A DNA stretch of 64,000 bases from Lederbergia lenta NBRC 16444 (GCF_001591545.1 NZ_BCVC01000013.1:1-64000), one strand, 5' to 3'; shown: positions 25,893 through 35,486, numbered from the stretch's first letter. Notes: a model not told the origin generated them from the letters alone. Translations and numbers: made by a program.

Positions 25893-26030
25893 ACCATTCT
25901 ACTCCCTCTTAAACATTTTGATTATTATGCATTTTCTTAACGCTTCTATCTCTCATACCTCACCACCTATAAAAGATCATATCATCATTTAAGGAAAATG
26001 ACTTTTAGAAATGGAAAATTAATTGCAACT

Positions 26031-26061
26031 GATAAAAAATAACCCTCTAATAGGGTTATTT
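26031..26061 (-). terminator. Terminator of the 111-aa gene
   Basis: AAATAACCCT (26037-26046) pairs with AGGGTTATTT (26052-26061). On the minus strand a T-run follows. The hairpin includes the end of the gene. Confidence 0.85.
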
Positions 26062-26391
26062 CTGTGATAATACATTTATTTTATTTTCGAAATCATCTTT
26101 ATCTAATACTTTCTTAGGAAAGAGTTTTTCAACAAACTCAAGTATATCGTGTGCATCTTCCAAATCAAAAGGTTGAAAAAAGCGATATTCATAAAATATA
26201 GATCCCTCTGACGTCTCGAGAAGAACGGATAGTATTTGTTGCACGTTAGAACGGCCTGTATCTTCATCACCAAAAAAGATTTCATTTGGCGCCGTTTCAG
26301 TTTGATTTACATATAAAGAACCAGTGGCATTTTTTGAATGGGCTTTTTCCGCAAATTCTTCCATATCCTCAAAAGATTGGCCATAATGCAT
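26056..26391 (-). CDS. Uncharacterised acidic protein
   Basis: This 111-aa soluble protein is rich in Asp and Glu (FEDMEEFAEKAHSKNATGSL, PFDLEDAHDILEFVEKLFP) and has no membrane segment, no cysteine pairs and no motif I recognise. GGGAG lies 9 nt before the ATG, and a terminator follows, so it is very likely a real gene transcribed alone. Its divergent neighbour is a dipeptidase. No function is proposed. Confidence 0.65.
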   Translation of the reverse strand: MHYGQSFEDMEEFAEKAHSKNATGSLYVNQTETAPNEIFFGDEDTGRSNVQQILSVLLETSEGSIFYEYRFFQPFDLEDAHDILEFVEKLFPKKVLDKDDFENKINVLSQK

Positions 26392-26481
26392 ACAAATCCA
26401 CTCCCTTATTACATATACTTATGTATACCTAATCTATGATGTTTGTAAACCGTTAAAAATTATATATAAAGGATGAATGAT

Positions 26482-27408
26482 ATGAAAATTATTGATCTCC
26501 ATTGTGATGCTTTATATAAAATTTGGAAAAGTAATGGCTCCCTCCGATTCAGGAATTCAGAAGATTTAGATACAAATATAAAGAGATTGAAAAAAGGGGA
26601 AGTGAAGGTACAATGCTTTGCGATTTTTATTCCTCCAGAATTAAAATCGGAGGAGAAGTTTCAGGCAGCTCTTGACCAAGTTGATTATTTTTATACAAAT
26701 GTGATTGGGAATAATTATGAAATGAAACATATAAAAGAATGGCAAGATTTTGATCGACTCAGAGAAAATGAAATTGGAGCAATGCTTACATTAGAAGGGG
26801 TTGATTGTATTGGTAATGATTTACATAAACTAAGTGTTTTACATCATCTTGGCGTTCGCTCAATTGGTTTGACATGGAATAATGCTAATCTAGCTGCAGA
26901 TGGAGTAGGTGAGTCAAGAGGCGCTGGTCTTAGCTCATTCGGTAAAGCGATCGTTCAATTTAATAACATGCACCAACTATTAACCGATGTTTCTCATTTA
27001 AGCGAAAAAGCTTTCTGGGATGTGATGGAACTCGCGACATATCCAATAGCAAGCCATTCAAATGCAAAAGCAGTGTGCGCACATCCACGAAATTTATCGG
27101 ATGCGCAAGCAAAAGTATTGTTTGAAAAGAAGGCGATGGTACACATCGTATATTTTCCGGATTTCGTGACAGAAGCTCGACCAGCAACTATGACGGATTT
27201 AATAAAACATATTGATCATTTCTGCGCATTAGGAGGAATAAATCAGGTTGGTTTTGGTTCCGACTTTGATGGTATCACTAGATATATTTATGGATTAGAG
27301 AATGCTTCTAAACAGCAATACATTATCAATGAGTTGTTAAAGTACTATTCTCATGATCAAGTAAGTGGGTTTGCATGGAGAAACTTTTTAGAGAGCAGAC
27401 CTGTTTAG
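26482..27408 (+). CDS. Membrane-dipeptidase-type zinc peptidase (M19)
   Basis: This 308-aa enzyme of the renal dipeptidase family cleaves dipeptides, including D-amino-acid-containing ones in bacteria. Metal ligands are visible: HCD in IIDLHCDALYK (residues 3-12), Glu in LTLEGVD (about residue 107), the histidine of SHSNAKAVCAHPRN (about 190-205) and Asp in GFGSDFDGI (about 260). AAAGG lies 8 nt before ATG 26482, which is preferred over the ATG three codons upstream. There is no signal peptide, so it is cytoplasmic. Confidence 0.9.
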   Translation: MKIIDLHCDALYKIWKSNGSLRFRNSEDLDTNIKRLKKGEVKVQCFAIFIPPELKSEEKFQAALDQVDYFYTNVIGNNYEMKHIKEWQDFDRLRENEIGAMLTLEGVDCIGNDLHKLSVLHHLGVRSIGLTWNNANLAADGVGESRGAGLSSFGKAIVQFNNMHQLLTDVSHLSEKAFWDVMELATYPIASHSNAKAVCAHPRNLSDAQAKVLFEKKAMVHIVYFPDFVTEARPATMTDLIKHIDHFCALGGINQVGFGSDFDGITRYIYGLENASKQQYIINELLKYYSHDQVSGFAWRNFLESRPV

Positions 27409-27460
27409 TATACAATTATTTCCGGTTAGCCTGGTTATCACTTTATAAATGAAAATTAAA

Positions 27461-27468
27461 ACCGATAT
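27461..27468 (+). promoter_or_regulatory. SigD-like -10 box before the chemoreceptor gene
   Basis: ACCGATAT resembles the SigD -10 consensus GCCGATAT. A TAAA lies at 27446-27449, but the spacing (11 bp) is shorter than the usual 15, so this is only a candidate. It would suit a motility-class gene. Confidence 0.3.
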
Positions 27469-27518
27469 TATAGGGGAGTAATGATGTTCAACATTAAGAG
27501 TTTGAGAGGAAGTTAGAA

Positions 27519-29231
27519 ATGAATCAAAGGAACCGCCTCACATGGAAACTAGGCGCAGTAATTATGGGGATCTTAATTTTTTGTTTAATTGTTATTTCTT
27601 TATCAATGTACAGATCGAGCTATCAAGAAATAAAAAAAGCAGCAGGTATTGAATTATATGGTTGTGCTAATATTACAACTGCACTCGTTGATCCTTCAGA
27701 TATAGATAAAATCATAGCGGGGGATGAAGCTGCTTCAAAGAAGGTCGGTGAAGAAATTAGTTGGACGATTGAACATAAACATATTTTTGCAGGACAGTAT
27801 ATTATTGACCTTAATGGAAAAATATTAGCTGCAGATGAACATGTTGAAAAGCAAGGATTTTCAGCTGGAGATACTTTTTATATTGATGAATCAGCTATTT
27901 CTGAGCTAATAGAAACGAAAAGTCCTTCTTATTCAGAGGTATATGAATTTGGTGGCATGAAGAGAATGACTGGTTATGCCCCTATCTTCCGTGATCATGA
28001 TCCAAATAATGAAATTATTGCTATTAGTGCGATTGATTTTGAAGCAAACATACTTCATGATCGTACATGGGAAATGGTGAAAGGTAGTTTATTATTTTCA
28101 GCTATTCCTATCTTACTTGCAGGTCTTGTCACGATTTATTTAATAAAAAAAGCAACAGATCCATTAAGAAGAATTATTGTTCATGCACGCAAAGTGGCTG
28201 AGGGCGATCTGTCCGTCTTAGACCTTGAACTTAATGGTAATGATGAAATAGGCCAACTATCCGGGGATTTAAATAAGATGGTAAATAACTTGAGGGATGT
28301 GATTGGACAAGTATCAGCTAGTTCTGCTGAAGTGGCCTCATCATCAGAACAACTTGCAGCGGGAACAGAAGAAATTAGTATAGCCGCAGAAAGAAACTCA
28401 ATGGATATTCAAAAGGTGCAACAAGGTTCTCTAGCACAATTAAGTATTATTCAAAATGCAAATGAAACGTTGTCAAATATTTCCAATCAAACAAATGGTA
28501 TGAGCACGAGTGCCCAAGCACTTAATAATGAAGCAAAAGATTCTCTTGTCCAGGCTGAAAGAGGAAATGTTACGATTGAAAAAGCTGTTGCACAAATGGG
28601 GAAAATTAATACGAGAACCTCCGAATTAGTAGTTTCAATGGAAACACTCACATTAAAATCGGAACAAATTGATCAAATTTTAGCTGTTATCACAACAATA
28701 TCCACACAGACGAATCTACTTGCTTTAAATGCTGCGATCGAAGCGTCAAGAGCGGGGGAACATGGAAAAGGTTTCGCTGTAGTTGCAGCGGAAATTAGAA
28801 AGCTTGCTGAGCAATCAGCAGCATCGACAAAACAAATTGGTGTATTAATTCGTGAAATTCAAGAAGATACTAGAAATGTAGCGAACGTCACTGAGGAAAG
28901 TGTTGAGGCTGTGAAGATTGGTACAAGTTTAATTGAGGATGCTGGAGAAGCGTTTATTGACATTAAAGGTTCCATTACGAATGTATCTATTGATATTAAC
29001 GGAATGTATGGTGAAATTACACAGATTAATCACAGTATCCAAGAAATAGCTACCGCTATGGGGGACATAGAGCATACCGCTAATGAAAATACGCTAAGCA
29101 CAGCTCAAATTGTTACACATTCAGAAGAGCAAACAGCCTCGATTGAGGAAATCACCTCATTGATGGCATCTATGTCATCTATGGCAGAAGAACTCCAAGG
29201 GCGTGTGAATAAATTTAAACTGATCAAATAA
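27519..29231 (+). CDS. Methyl-accepting chemotaxis protein
   Basis: This 570-aa transmembrane chemoreceptor signals to CheA through CheW. It has helix TM1 ([20 protein letters not shown], residues 11-30) and an extracytoplasmic ligand domain to about residue 190 (single-Cache-like, with [15 protein letters not shown]). TM2 ([20 protein letters not shown]) is followed by a HAMP domain, with [21 protein letters not shown]. The long coiled-coil signalling domain carries the hairpin tip [34 protein letters not shown] near residues 400-430. The ligand is unknown. Confidence 0.94.
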   Translation: MNQRNRLTWKLGAVIMGILIFCLIVISLSMYRSSYQEIKKAAGIELYGCANITTALVDPSDIDKIIAGDEAASKKVGEEISWTIEHKHIFAGQYIIDLNGKILAADEHVEKQGFSAGDTFYIDESAISELIETKSPSYSEVYEFGGMKRMTGYAPIFRDHDPNNEIIAISAIDFEANILHDRTWEMVKGSLLFSAIPILLAGLVTIYLIKKATDPLRRIIVHARKVAEGDLSVLDLELNGNDEIGQLSGDLNKMVNNLRDVIGQVSASSAEVASSSEQLAAGTEEISIAAERNSMDIQKVQQGSLAQLSIIQNANETLSNISNQTNGMSTSAQALNNEAKDSLVQAERGNVTIEKAVAQMGKINTRTSELVVSMETLTLKSEQIDQILAVITTISTQTNLLALNAAIEASRAGEHGKGFAVVAAEIRKLAEQSAASTKQIGVLIREIQEDTRNVANVTEESVEAVKIGTSLIEDAGEAFIDIKGSITNVSIDINGMYGEITQINHSIQEIATAMGDIEHTANENTLSTAQIVTHSEEQTASIEEITSLMASMSSMAEELQGRVNKFKLIK

Positions 29232-29386
29232 ATTTTTATTTAGATTATATGTTCGATGATACAAAACTGATACAACAGTTCCCAACTTTTAAGTTTACTA
29301 TATCTTATCAGTTGGCCTCCAAGCAAAATGTATAAAGTGGAATATACGTGTTTGAGAAGCGTAAAATCCAGCTTGTGCAACATACA

Positions 29387-29416
29387 ATAAACCCCCTGTT
29401 CATGGAACGGGGGTTT
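29387..29416. terminator. Terminator between convergent genes
   Basis: The ATAAACCCCC arm from 29387 pairs with GGGGGTTTAT, and GTTC with GAAC, around an ATG loop with one bulged T. It lies between the chemoreceptor gene and cotD. Confidence 0.75.
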
Positions 29417-29441
29417 ATATATGGGAAAATATATGATCTGC

Positions 29442-29774
29442 TTACCAATACCTTTTTGACTTATAGCTTGGATGATGATGTGTTGAAGGACAGACGCAAT
29501 AATGTTCCTGTGATGCTGAATTAACCACAGATTGTGTATGTGGAAAAGAGTGCATGTATTTATAGTTAGTATGATTAACTTGTGTTGTATGAGTGGGATG
29601 CACTACAGGAATAATAACGTCCTGCCCTAAATATTCTGTGTTCTGATTAACTGGCTGATACTGGGTTGGCATTGTTTGTGTAGGTAATTGCTGTGCAGGC
29701 TTTGCTTTGGGATAACCACATGTACATTCATTTTGTCCCTTGTTACAGGAACAATTTCGTTGATATCCTTTCAT
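29442..29774 (-). CDS. cotD: CotD-family spore coat protein
   Basis: This 110-aa inner-coat protein is rich in Cys near its start (CSCNKGQNECTCG), in Gln/Pro/Thr in the middle (QQLPTQTMPTQYQPVNQ) and in His/Tyr at the end (YCVCPSTHHHPSYKSKRYW). The central motif VVHPTHTTQVNHTNYKYMHSFPHT is the CotD signature. GGAGG lies 8 nt before ATG 29774. A CATAGAATTA box near 29814, with ACG 16 bp before it, is a possible but imperfect SigK promoter. Confidence 0.9.
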   Translation of the reverse strand: MKGYQRNCSCNKGQNECTCGYPKAKPAQQLPTQTMPTQYQPVNQNTEYLGQDVIIPVVHPTHTTQVNHTNYKYMHSFPHTQSVVNSASQEHYCVCPSTHHHPSYKSKRYW

Positions 29775-29970
29775 TTTGAAAACCTCCAATCTAAGCATTT
29801 AGATTTAATTCTATGAAAGATAACTGTCCTTCGTTTGGACAACAACCTAAATACCTAAATTAAGATGTAGGTGTCTATATAAGTATAAGAGTTAAGTATA
29901 GGAGTTAAGTATAGAATTCGGAATAATAAAGACCCATTTTAGGTATCTTAATTTGTTGACGGAACTCGTC

Positions 29971-30050
29971 AATAACCATCATTTTTGGTCGGAATTAATC
30001 TTACTCACAAACATAAATCTTGATATAATCCTAATAAAATATAGATAATA
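29971..30050 (+). promoter_or_regulatory. Promoter region duplicated from the rib operon
   Basis: This stretch aligns along its whole length with 33267-33346 upstream of the FMN riboswitch (shared ATCATTTTTG, CAGAATTAAT-like and AAAATATAGATAATA strings). It carries TTGATA (30020-30025) and GATAAT (30044-30049) with 18 bp between, the same geometry as the rib promoter. Confidence 0.75.
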
Positions 30051-30055
30051 TATTC

Positions 30056-30300
30056 TTCAGGACAGAATGAGGGACTGGTTCCCTGACGGATTATTGGCTA
30101 GGTTAAAAGCATAAAAGCGGGGAATGATCCGGTAAGTAGCTCAGCAGTCCAACCTTCACAAAAGAAACATACTGTGCACTTGCCGAAGTGGGACTGGTGA
30201 GCTCATTAAGTAAGAAATAGTTTAATAAAAGTATAATAATCAATAATGAATATAACCCTCTTACTAGTTTTGCCCTCCTTTATCGTAGGGTTTTATTATA
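30056..30300 (+). ncRNA. Unidentified structured RNA after a rib-like promoter
   Basis: The RNA would start near 30056. It has GGGA/TCCC (about 30070-30082), then AGGTT (about 30100) which could pair with AACCT (about 30151). A long arm pairs AGCTCAGCAGTCC (30138-30150) with GGACTGGTGAGCT (30191-30203), broken by one mismatch. A hairpin CACTT-GCCG-AAGTG (30177-30190) is stacked inside it. AACCCT and AGGGTT (about 30254-30291) followed by T's may end the transcript. The first 25 nt resemble a degraded FMN aptamer (TCTTC, GG, CAG, TTCCC), but the rest does not fit. No gene follows on this strand before the methyltransferase, which is on the other one. Confidence 0.45.
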
Positions 30301-30789
30301 AAAAATGAAAATGCTCCTTTACACTAGACTGTTTATTCAATACCTCGAATCCAATATATTACTTTTTAAGGTAGGCCGACTTTAATAATATGGGGCGATG
30401 AATGTATGTGTTTTGAACATGACTTTGTTGACGGTGAAGAAGGGAAAGGTTAGTTTATGAATGTAGAGAAGTGTGAGGAGAACGTGAACATCATTGTGGC
30501 CTTGATTGAGATCGTGACTTTGAAAGTAGAGGATGTAGAAACGATCGCTACTTAGGAATTTGAGTAAAATAAAGCCCAGCACTGACCTAGGTTAAAAGCG
30601 ATCTATCCATGTGGGCAGGGCGATTTTTGATAGACTTTTTATACCCAATTAAAGCACCGTTAGTTGAAGAAGGTGGTATGTATTTTCCATATTATAAATC
30701 AAAAAACAACCCTATACTGTGTTTGAACTGAACCCCAAATGGTAGACACTTTTAAAAAAAGTGACCCCATTTGGTTTTTTTCCTTAACT
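30301..30789. other. Intergenic region with a possible IS3-type end
   Basis: There is no credible gene. At about 30727-30783 the sequence TGAACTGAACCCCAAATGG, TAGACA and a mirrored CCATTTGG with a T-run resembles the terminal repeat of IS3/IS150-type elements, but there is no transposase. The CCAAATGG/CCATTTGG pair also makes a terminator-like hairpin on the plus strand. Confidence 0.3.
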
Positions 30790-31560
30790 TTATTTTTTAA
30801 CAGCTTCATATACGAATACCTGTTTACTATTTGTTGGTTCTTTACCATAATAGAAATCTGCGGATACTATAACATCGGAAAAACCAATGTTTTCCAATAC
30901 TAACTTAAATTCCTCTATACCATACCAACGAAGGGCAAGACGTTGCAATTCGGATTGAATGCGCTCTCCTTCACGCCATTTTTCATACTTTATATAGGAA
31001 ACTTTATTCTGATTAAACAAATCAGCTTCGACAAGTTTCTCTTCCATTGTAATTGTATCCCCATTCGGCAATTTGAATGCTGATGTGCCTTCAAATTTTC
31101 CATCAGTCACAAATTTATTGTCAGGTAGGAAAAGATCAAGCATTAATCTTCCACCAGGCTCAAGATGATCGTAAAGCCGTTTTAATACTTCAATAGATTC
31201 ATCTCGTTTTTCAATTAATAAAAAAGAACCAGCAGGTATTATAATTGCCTCATACTTTTTGGGTAACGATAGTTCTTTTAAGTTAAATTTATGCAAATTT
31301 GGTTTTAACCCACGCTCTTCACAGCGTCTACGGCAAGAATCCAACATTTCAAGAGAATAATCAACTCCATCAACATTAAGACCCGATTCTAAAAGTGGAA
31401 TAATTACACGTCCCGAACCTACCATCGCTTCAAGAATACTTCCTTTGCAATCTTTAAGTCTTTCACGGTAATATTCTATATCTCCGCCTAAAGATTGTCC
31501 GACCTTTTTGGTGAAATCATAAACTTCAGTACATAGTACACCATAATAACTAAAAGACAT
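30790..31560 (-). CDS. Class I SAM-dependent methyltransferase
   Basis: This 256-aa soluble protein has a Rossmann-type methyltransferase core. Motif I is ILEAMVGSGRVIIPLLESGL (about 42-61), an acidic residue follows in VDGVDYSLEML, and motif IV is EAIIIPAGSFLLIEK. The C-terminal part ends RWYGIEEFKLVLENIGFSDV, typical of small-molecule methyltransferases. GGAGGG lies 8 nt before ATG 31560, preferred over the ATG at 31590. The substrate is unknown. It is flanked by gene-poor DNA and may be a recent acquisition. Confidence 0.85.
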   Translation of the reverse strand: MSFSYYGVLCTEVYDFTKKVGQSLGGDIEYYRERLKDCKGSILEAMVGSGRVIIPLLESGLNVDGVDYSLEMLDSCRRRCEERGLKPNLHKFNLKELSLPKKYEAIIIPAGSFLLIEKRDESIEVLKRLYDHLEPGGRLMLDLFLPDNKFVTDGKFEGTSAFKLPNGDTITMEEKLVEADLFNQNKVSYIKYEKWREGERIQSELQRLALRWYGIEEFKLVLENIGFSDVIVSADFYYGKEPTNSKQVFVYEAVKK

Positions 31561-32118
31561 ATAATTAACCCTCCGTGTTTTCGTATTCATTTCACGAAAG
31601 GGGTTACAAATATAACTTGTTTATCCCTTCCGCACCTTAAAATTATTTGTTGTTGTAAAGAATTTTTCCATTTTCACAAGAATCACTCACTTTCAATTTA
31701 AAGTAAAACTAGTTTAACATATAGAGAAATTTGGAACAATAGGGAAGAACGCACCTATTGTTCCAAATTATAATAATTAATATTTTTATCCAATAGTCAT
31801 TGCTTATTGAACTAAGCTGTCTGGTTAGTTCAATAAGATATTTTCTGTTTTATTACCTCATAAAAATACCTAAGACGTGGTTAATGGGGAGAAAACGTCA
31901 ACACCAAGTCAAATAAAAACTAAATTAGCATATGTTTTATATATGAATTTACAATAGAAAAAGAAAAAGAAAAAAATACACAGACTTGTACGCCTGCGTT
32001 TTTTACTTACCATCCCAATATAAATTTCGTATCACTTGTTCCACAATCGCACTCTTTAGTTATACATAAAGATTTGCACAATAATTGCACATTATATAAA
32101 TGATGCGACAATAAGTAA
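31561..32118. other. Intergenic region
   Basis: No gene is seen. It contains the upstream region of the methyltransferase gene. At 31978-31999 ACACAG pairs with CTGCGT in a hairpin with A- and T-runs on both sides, which probably terminates the small membrane-protein gene that reads leftward from 32403. Confidence 0.4.
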
Positions 32119-32403
32119 TTATTTTTTGTTTTTCAGCTCTAAAAGTATAGGAGTTATATTTAATAAAATCGATATAATCGTCAAAATCCATAACGCTGTT
32201 TCCAGCGTAGGCACTACATCTAATAAAGCAGACCAGTCTTCCGCTTTTACCCAATCGGACACCATACTGTATTCTGCAACAAGTGTTAGTGCTGTAAATG
32301 ATAATCCCATTGCCATTGCCAATTTATAATCTTTTCCTGTTCCATACATATAAAGATTTATAAAAGTTGCTACTATGGCAATCAGTCCTAATATTAACCA
32401 CAT
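32119..32403 (-). CDS. Small three-helix membrane protein, unknown function
   Basis: This 94-aa protein has helices WLILGLIAIVATFINLYMYG, LAMAMGLSFTALTLVAEYSM and ALWILTIISILLNITPILLE, separated by short acidic loops (KAEDWSALLDVVPTLE), with a basic end LKNKK. GGAGG lies 7 nt before the ATG. It looks like a conserved Bacillus membrane protein, but I do not recognise a named family. Confidence 0.75.
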   Translation of the reverse strand: MWLILGLIAIVATFINLYMYGTGKDYKLAMAMGLSFTALTLVAEYSMVSDWVKAEDWSALLDVVPTLETALWILTIISILLNITPILLELKNKK

Positions 32404-32479
32404 TATTATACCTCCATTATATTTTTATTTAAGATGAACATTTATTTACAAATATATATTAATAGGTCCAGTTATCTTA

Positions 32480-33090
32480 TTACGAAATCACGAAATCTGG
32501 ATCCGTTTGTTTAATAAGCCGTCCTATTATAGCACAAAATACCTCGTTCCCTTCGACGTTTTCCATTATTTTAAAATTGTTTTCAAGGAAACCATTCCAT
32601 CCACCAATTAACAAGCATATTAACAACGTAATTAGCAAAGGCGCATAAATTTATGTGCTATTGTTAATTTGTCCACCAATTTTAATACGATTTACTATCG
32701 TTAATCGCCTTAAGCGTTGATATAACAAAAACGAGAACACCAATTCATGTGCGAATTGATTCCCCGTATGCCATGCCTATTATGCTGTTTATAATCAAAA
32801 CTTAATGCTTTTACAAGTATCTCATCACCACTAACCTTTACTATTGTTTAAAATTATTTTTCTTAGAGGGAGAAAGATGTACAAGCGCTTTGTTTAAAGT
32901 TTAAACATTTTTGATACCAATCTATAAACTCGATCAGAATTTATACTTTCGGATTTTTTCTTATCAATTTACAAAAATATATCGTATAAATCACTAATGT
33001 CTTCTTCTAAAGAATCGCCGTTTAAGGAACGCAATTCGCTAAATTGAAACTGATGAACAAAATACACTAATTCTTTTTTTAAAAGAATTC
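32480..33090 (-). pseudogene. Decayed minus-strand gene fragments
   Basis: Read leftward there are coding-like pieces separated by stops. KKELVYFVHQFQFSELRSLN, ending YDIFL at stop 32969-32971, comes first. A piece with ANxHELVFSFLLYQRLRR-like sequence follows. Last comes IYAPLLITLLICLLIGGWNG, then FLENNFKIMENVEGNEVFCA, ending FVIS at stop 32480-32482. They do not form one frame. I cannot name the parents; the last one had a membrane helix. Confidence 0.3.
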
Positions 33091-33092
33091 AT

Positions 33093-33226
33093 GCCTATTC
33101 AATCAAAGGCAAGGTGAAAATAGAAACGTTCTTAAACCTACGATTGACGAGCAACAGCTACATGAATTTAATGAGAAGATTCTTGTCGCAATGGAGTTTG
33201 TTTTACCTTTAAAGTTAGAAGGTTGA
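33093..33226 (+). pseudogene. Fragment resembling a YolD-like protein
   Basis: An open stretch without start codon ends at TGA 33224-33226 and reads VLKPTIDEQQLHEFNEKILV, then AMEFVLPLKLEG. The spacing of DEQQ, E.NE and A.E..LPL fits the C-terminal half of YolD-like proteins, which usually sit beside Y-family polymerase genes (uvrX/dinB). No polymerase is here. It is called a remnant because both ends of the gene are missing. Confidence 0.4.
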
Positions 33227-33315
33227 ATTTTAATATTTGACGAATTTAATAATATCGTGTGGATCCACAACAATCATTTTTGTTCAGAATTAATTATACT
33301 TACAAAACATAAACC

Positions 33316-33345
33316 TTGACATAACCGTAGTAAAATATAGATAAT
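33316..33345 (+). promoter_or_regulatory. SigA promoter of the rib operon
   Basis: TTGACA (33316-33321) and GATAAT (33340-33345) are separated by 18 bp, ending 20 bp before the FMN aptamer. Confidence 0.75.
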
Positions 33346-33365
33346 AGGAATTAAATCGAATAGTT

Positions 33366-33506
33366 TATCCTTCGGGGCAGGGTGTAATTCCCTACCGGCG
33401 GTAATGGGACAATGTCTCTAGCCCGTGACCCGGCTCTACTTATGTAGGGACGGTGGATTTGGTGAAATTCCAAAGCCGACAGTGAAAGTCTGGATGGGAG
33501 AAGGAA
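33366..33506 (+). ncRNA. FMN riboswitch (RFN element)
   Basis: All conserved blocks are present in order: CTTCGGGGCAGGGTG, TTCCCTACCGGCGGTA, AGCCCGTGACC, GGATTTGGTGAAATTCC, GCCGACAGT and GTCTGGATGGGAGAAGG. Binding of FMN favours the terminator at 33635, switching off the riboflavin genes. The leader between aptamer and terminator (33507-33634) holds the antiterminator partner. Confidence 0.97.
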
Positions 33507-33634
33507 ATAGACGTCAAGCATGGTTGTGTTTTCATAATGGCAAAAGCCAATTAGGAAACAAGCTTATTTAGGTATGATGAAAAATCTTATCTTTTAAAAC
33601 CAACGATCGACGCCTTATTAAGTTTTGCGTTTTT

Positions 33635-33668
33635 AGCCCCAAGACACTCGTTCTTGGGGCTTTTTGTT
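33635..33668 (+). terminator. Riboswitch-controlled terminator
   Basis: AGCCCCAAGA (33635-33644) pairs with TCTTGGGGCT (33652-33661), followed by T's. It lies 56 bp before ribD and is the expression platform of the FMN riboswitch. Confidence 0.93.
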
Positions 33669-33723
33669 TGTATGTTTCTAAATGCTGTTTTTCTTCGTTA
33701 TTATGTAGGGAAGGGAGTTAAGA

Positions 33724-34845
33724 ATGACTAATAAGGAATATTATATGAACTTAGCCTTGCAAATGGCAGAGGCTGTTATGGGACAAACAAGCCCAAATCC
33801 TGTTGTTGGCTGTGTCATAGTTAAGAATGGCGATGTTGTTGGGATGGGTGTACATATGAAAGCGGGCGATGATCATGCTGAAGTGAATGCTTTAAACGAA
33901 GCAGGTGATCTTGCCAATGAAGCGGACTTATATGTAACACTTGAACCATGTTCACATTTCGGAAAGACACCACCATGTGCCGATTTAATTATTGCGAAAA
34001 ACATTCGTAATGTTTTTATTGCTTCAATGGACCCGAACCCACTAGTTTCAGGGAGAGGAATAGATAAACTTCGGGAAGCAGGAATTTATGTTGAAACAGG
34101 CATTCTTGAAAAGGAAGCAACTCGAGTGAATAAATATTTTTTTCATTATATTAAAACGAAAAAACCTTTTGTTACTTTAAAAACCGCAGTTACTTTGGAC
34201 GGGAAAACAGCAGCACAAAGCGGAGACAGCAAATGGATTACATCCGAAGCAGCACGGATGGATGTCCACCAGTATCGACACAAACATGACGCAATCTTAG
34301 TTGGCATTAATACCGTTATTCGAGATAACCCACATCTCACCACCAGACTGCCCCAAGGTGGAAAAAATCCCATTCGAATTATTTTGGATACCCACCTGGA
34401 TATACCGTTGGAATCCAATCTATTAAATGATCAAGAGGCCAAGACCATTGTGGTTTGTGGCAATAAAGCAGTGAGGGAAAAACAAGAAAGATTGGAAAGT
34501 AAAAAAGTAACAGTAAAAAGAATGGATCATGTTTCCATTAATATTGAACACCTTCTTGTATGGCTTGGAGAGCAACAAATTACATCGTTATTCGTTGAGG
34601 GAGGCAGCAAAATACATGGCTCGTTTTTAGAAAGCGGTCATTATCAAGAAGTGATTTTGTATATGGCAGCCAAACTTCTTGGCGATCCATCTGGTCTATC
34701 TTCTTTTAGTGGCAATGTTAAAACAAAGATGTCAGATAGCCACCAACTTCAATTTACATCGGTTGAAATGATAGGGGCTGATATTAAAGTAATTGCAACC
34801 CCTAAAAAGAATGTAGGTGAAGAAAATGTTTACTGGAATAATTGA
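33724..34845 (+). CDS. ribD: Bifunctional riboflavin deaminase/reductase RibD
   Basis: RibD deaminates 2,5-diamino-6-ribosylamino-pyrimidinone phosphate and then reduces the ribose, the second and third steps from GTP. The 373-aa protein has the deaminase zinc site HAEVNAL (about 51-57) and PCSHFGKTPPC (about 77-87). The reductase domain follows from about residue 145 (FVTLKTAVTLDGKTAAQSGDSKWIT). GGGAG lies 6 nt before the ATG. Its last 20 nt overlap ribE. Confidence 0.97.
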   Translation: MTNKEYYMNLALQMAEAVMGQTSPNPVVGCVIVKNGDVVGMGVHMKAGDDHAEVNALNEAGDLANEADLYVTLEPCSHFGKTPPCADLIIAKNIRNVFIASMDPNPLVSGRGIDKLREAGIYVETGILEKEATRVNKYFFHYIKTKKPFVTLKTAVTLDGKTAAQSGDSKWITSEAARMDVHQYRHKHDAILVGINTVIRDNPHLTTRLPQGGKNPIRIILDTHLDIPLESNLLNDQEAKTIVVCGNKAVREKQERLESKKVTVKRMDHVSINIEHLLVWLGEQQITSLFVEGGSKIHGSFLESGHYQEVILYMAAKLLGDPSGLSSFSGNVKTKMSDSHQLQFTSVEMIGADIKVIATPKKNVGEENVYWNN

Positions 34846-35470
34846 AGAAATCGGAACGATTACACGAATAGAGCGCAAAAAGTCATCACTAAAACTTGTC
34901 ATTACGAGTGAGAAAATCCTTCACGATATTCACCTTGGTGATAGTATCGCAGTTAACGGTGTTTGCTTAACTGTAGCTAAATTTACAAGTCAGCATTTTG
35001 AAGCCGACGTAATGCCGGAAACTTTTATGGCTACAGCAATCCATAAACTTTCACCTGGATCTAAAGTGAATCTTGAACGGGCGATGGCCGCAAATGGGAG
35101 ATTCGGTGGACATTTCGTAAGTGGTCATGTTGACGGAACTGGAACAATTATTCAGAGGAAGAAGAAAGAGAATGCCTTGTATATAACTATTCGTGTTCCT
35201 GAATCATTTACTTCTTATTTAATGAAAAAAGGTTCTATAGCGATTGATGGAACATCGCTCACTTTATTTGGTGTAGAGGAGAGAGACATAACGATTTCAC
35301 TCATCCCTCATACACAAAAAGAAACAGTATTAGCGCAAAAAGGTATTGGCGAACAAGTAAACATCGAATGCGATATGTTGGCGAAATATGTACAAAATAT
35401 TATCGCACCCTCTGGTAAATCAGAAAAAAGTGCAACATTGGATTTGCTAGTTGAAAATGGGTTCATTTAA
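34826..35470 (+). CDS. ribE: Riboflavin synthase alpha subunit RibE
   Basis: This enzyme dismutates two 6,7-dimethyl-8-ribityllumazine molecules to riboflavin. The 214-aa protein shows the two lumazine-binding barrels, each beginning with the family pattern: [10 protein letters not shown] with VNGVCLTV, and [10 protein letters not shown] with [13 protein letters not shown] lies 6 nt before ATG 34826. The GTG at 34817 is part of the binding site. The overlap with ribD suggests coupled translation. Confidence 0.96.
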   Translation: MFTGIIEEIGTITRIERKKSSLKLVITSEKILHDIHLGDSIAVNGVCLTVAKFTSQHFEADVMPETFMATAIHKLSPGSKVNLERAMAANGRFGGHFVSGHVDGTGTIIQRKKKENALYITIRVPESFTSYLMKKGSIAIDGTSLTLFGVEERDITISLIPHTQKETVLAQKGIGEQVNIECDMLAKYVQNIIAPSGKSEKSATLDLLVENGFI

Positions 35471-35486
35471 AAACAGAGGTGATCAT

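Noticed and set aside
30056-30110. S-box (SAM riboswitch) call because of GAGGGACTGG
   Set aside because: Only this 10-nt block matches; the remaining SAM-I motifs are absent.
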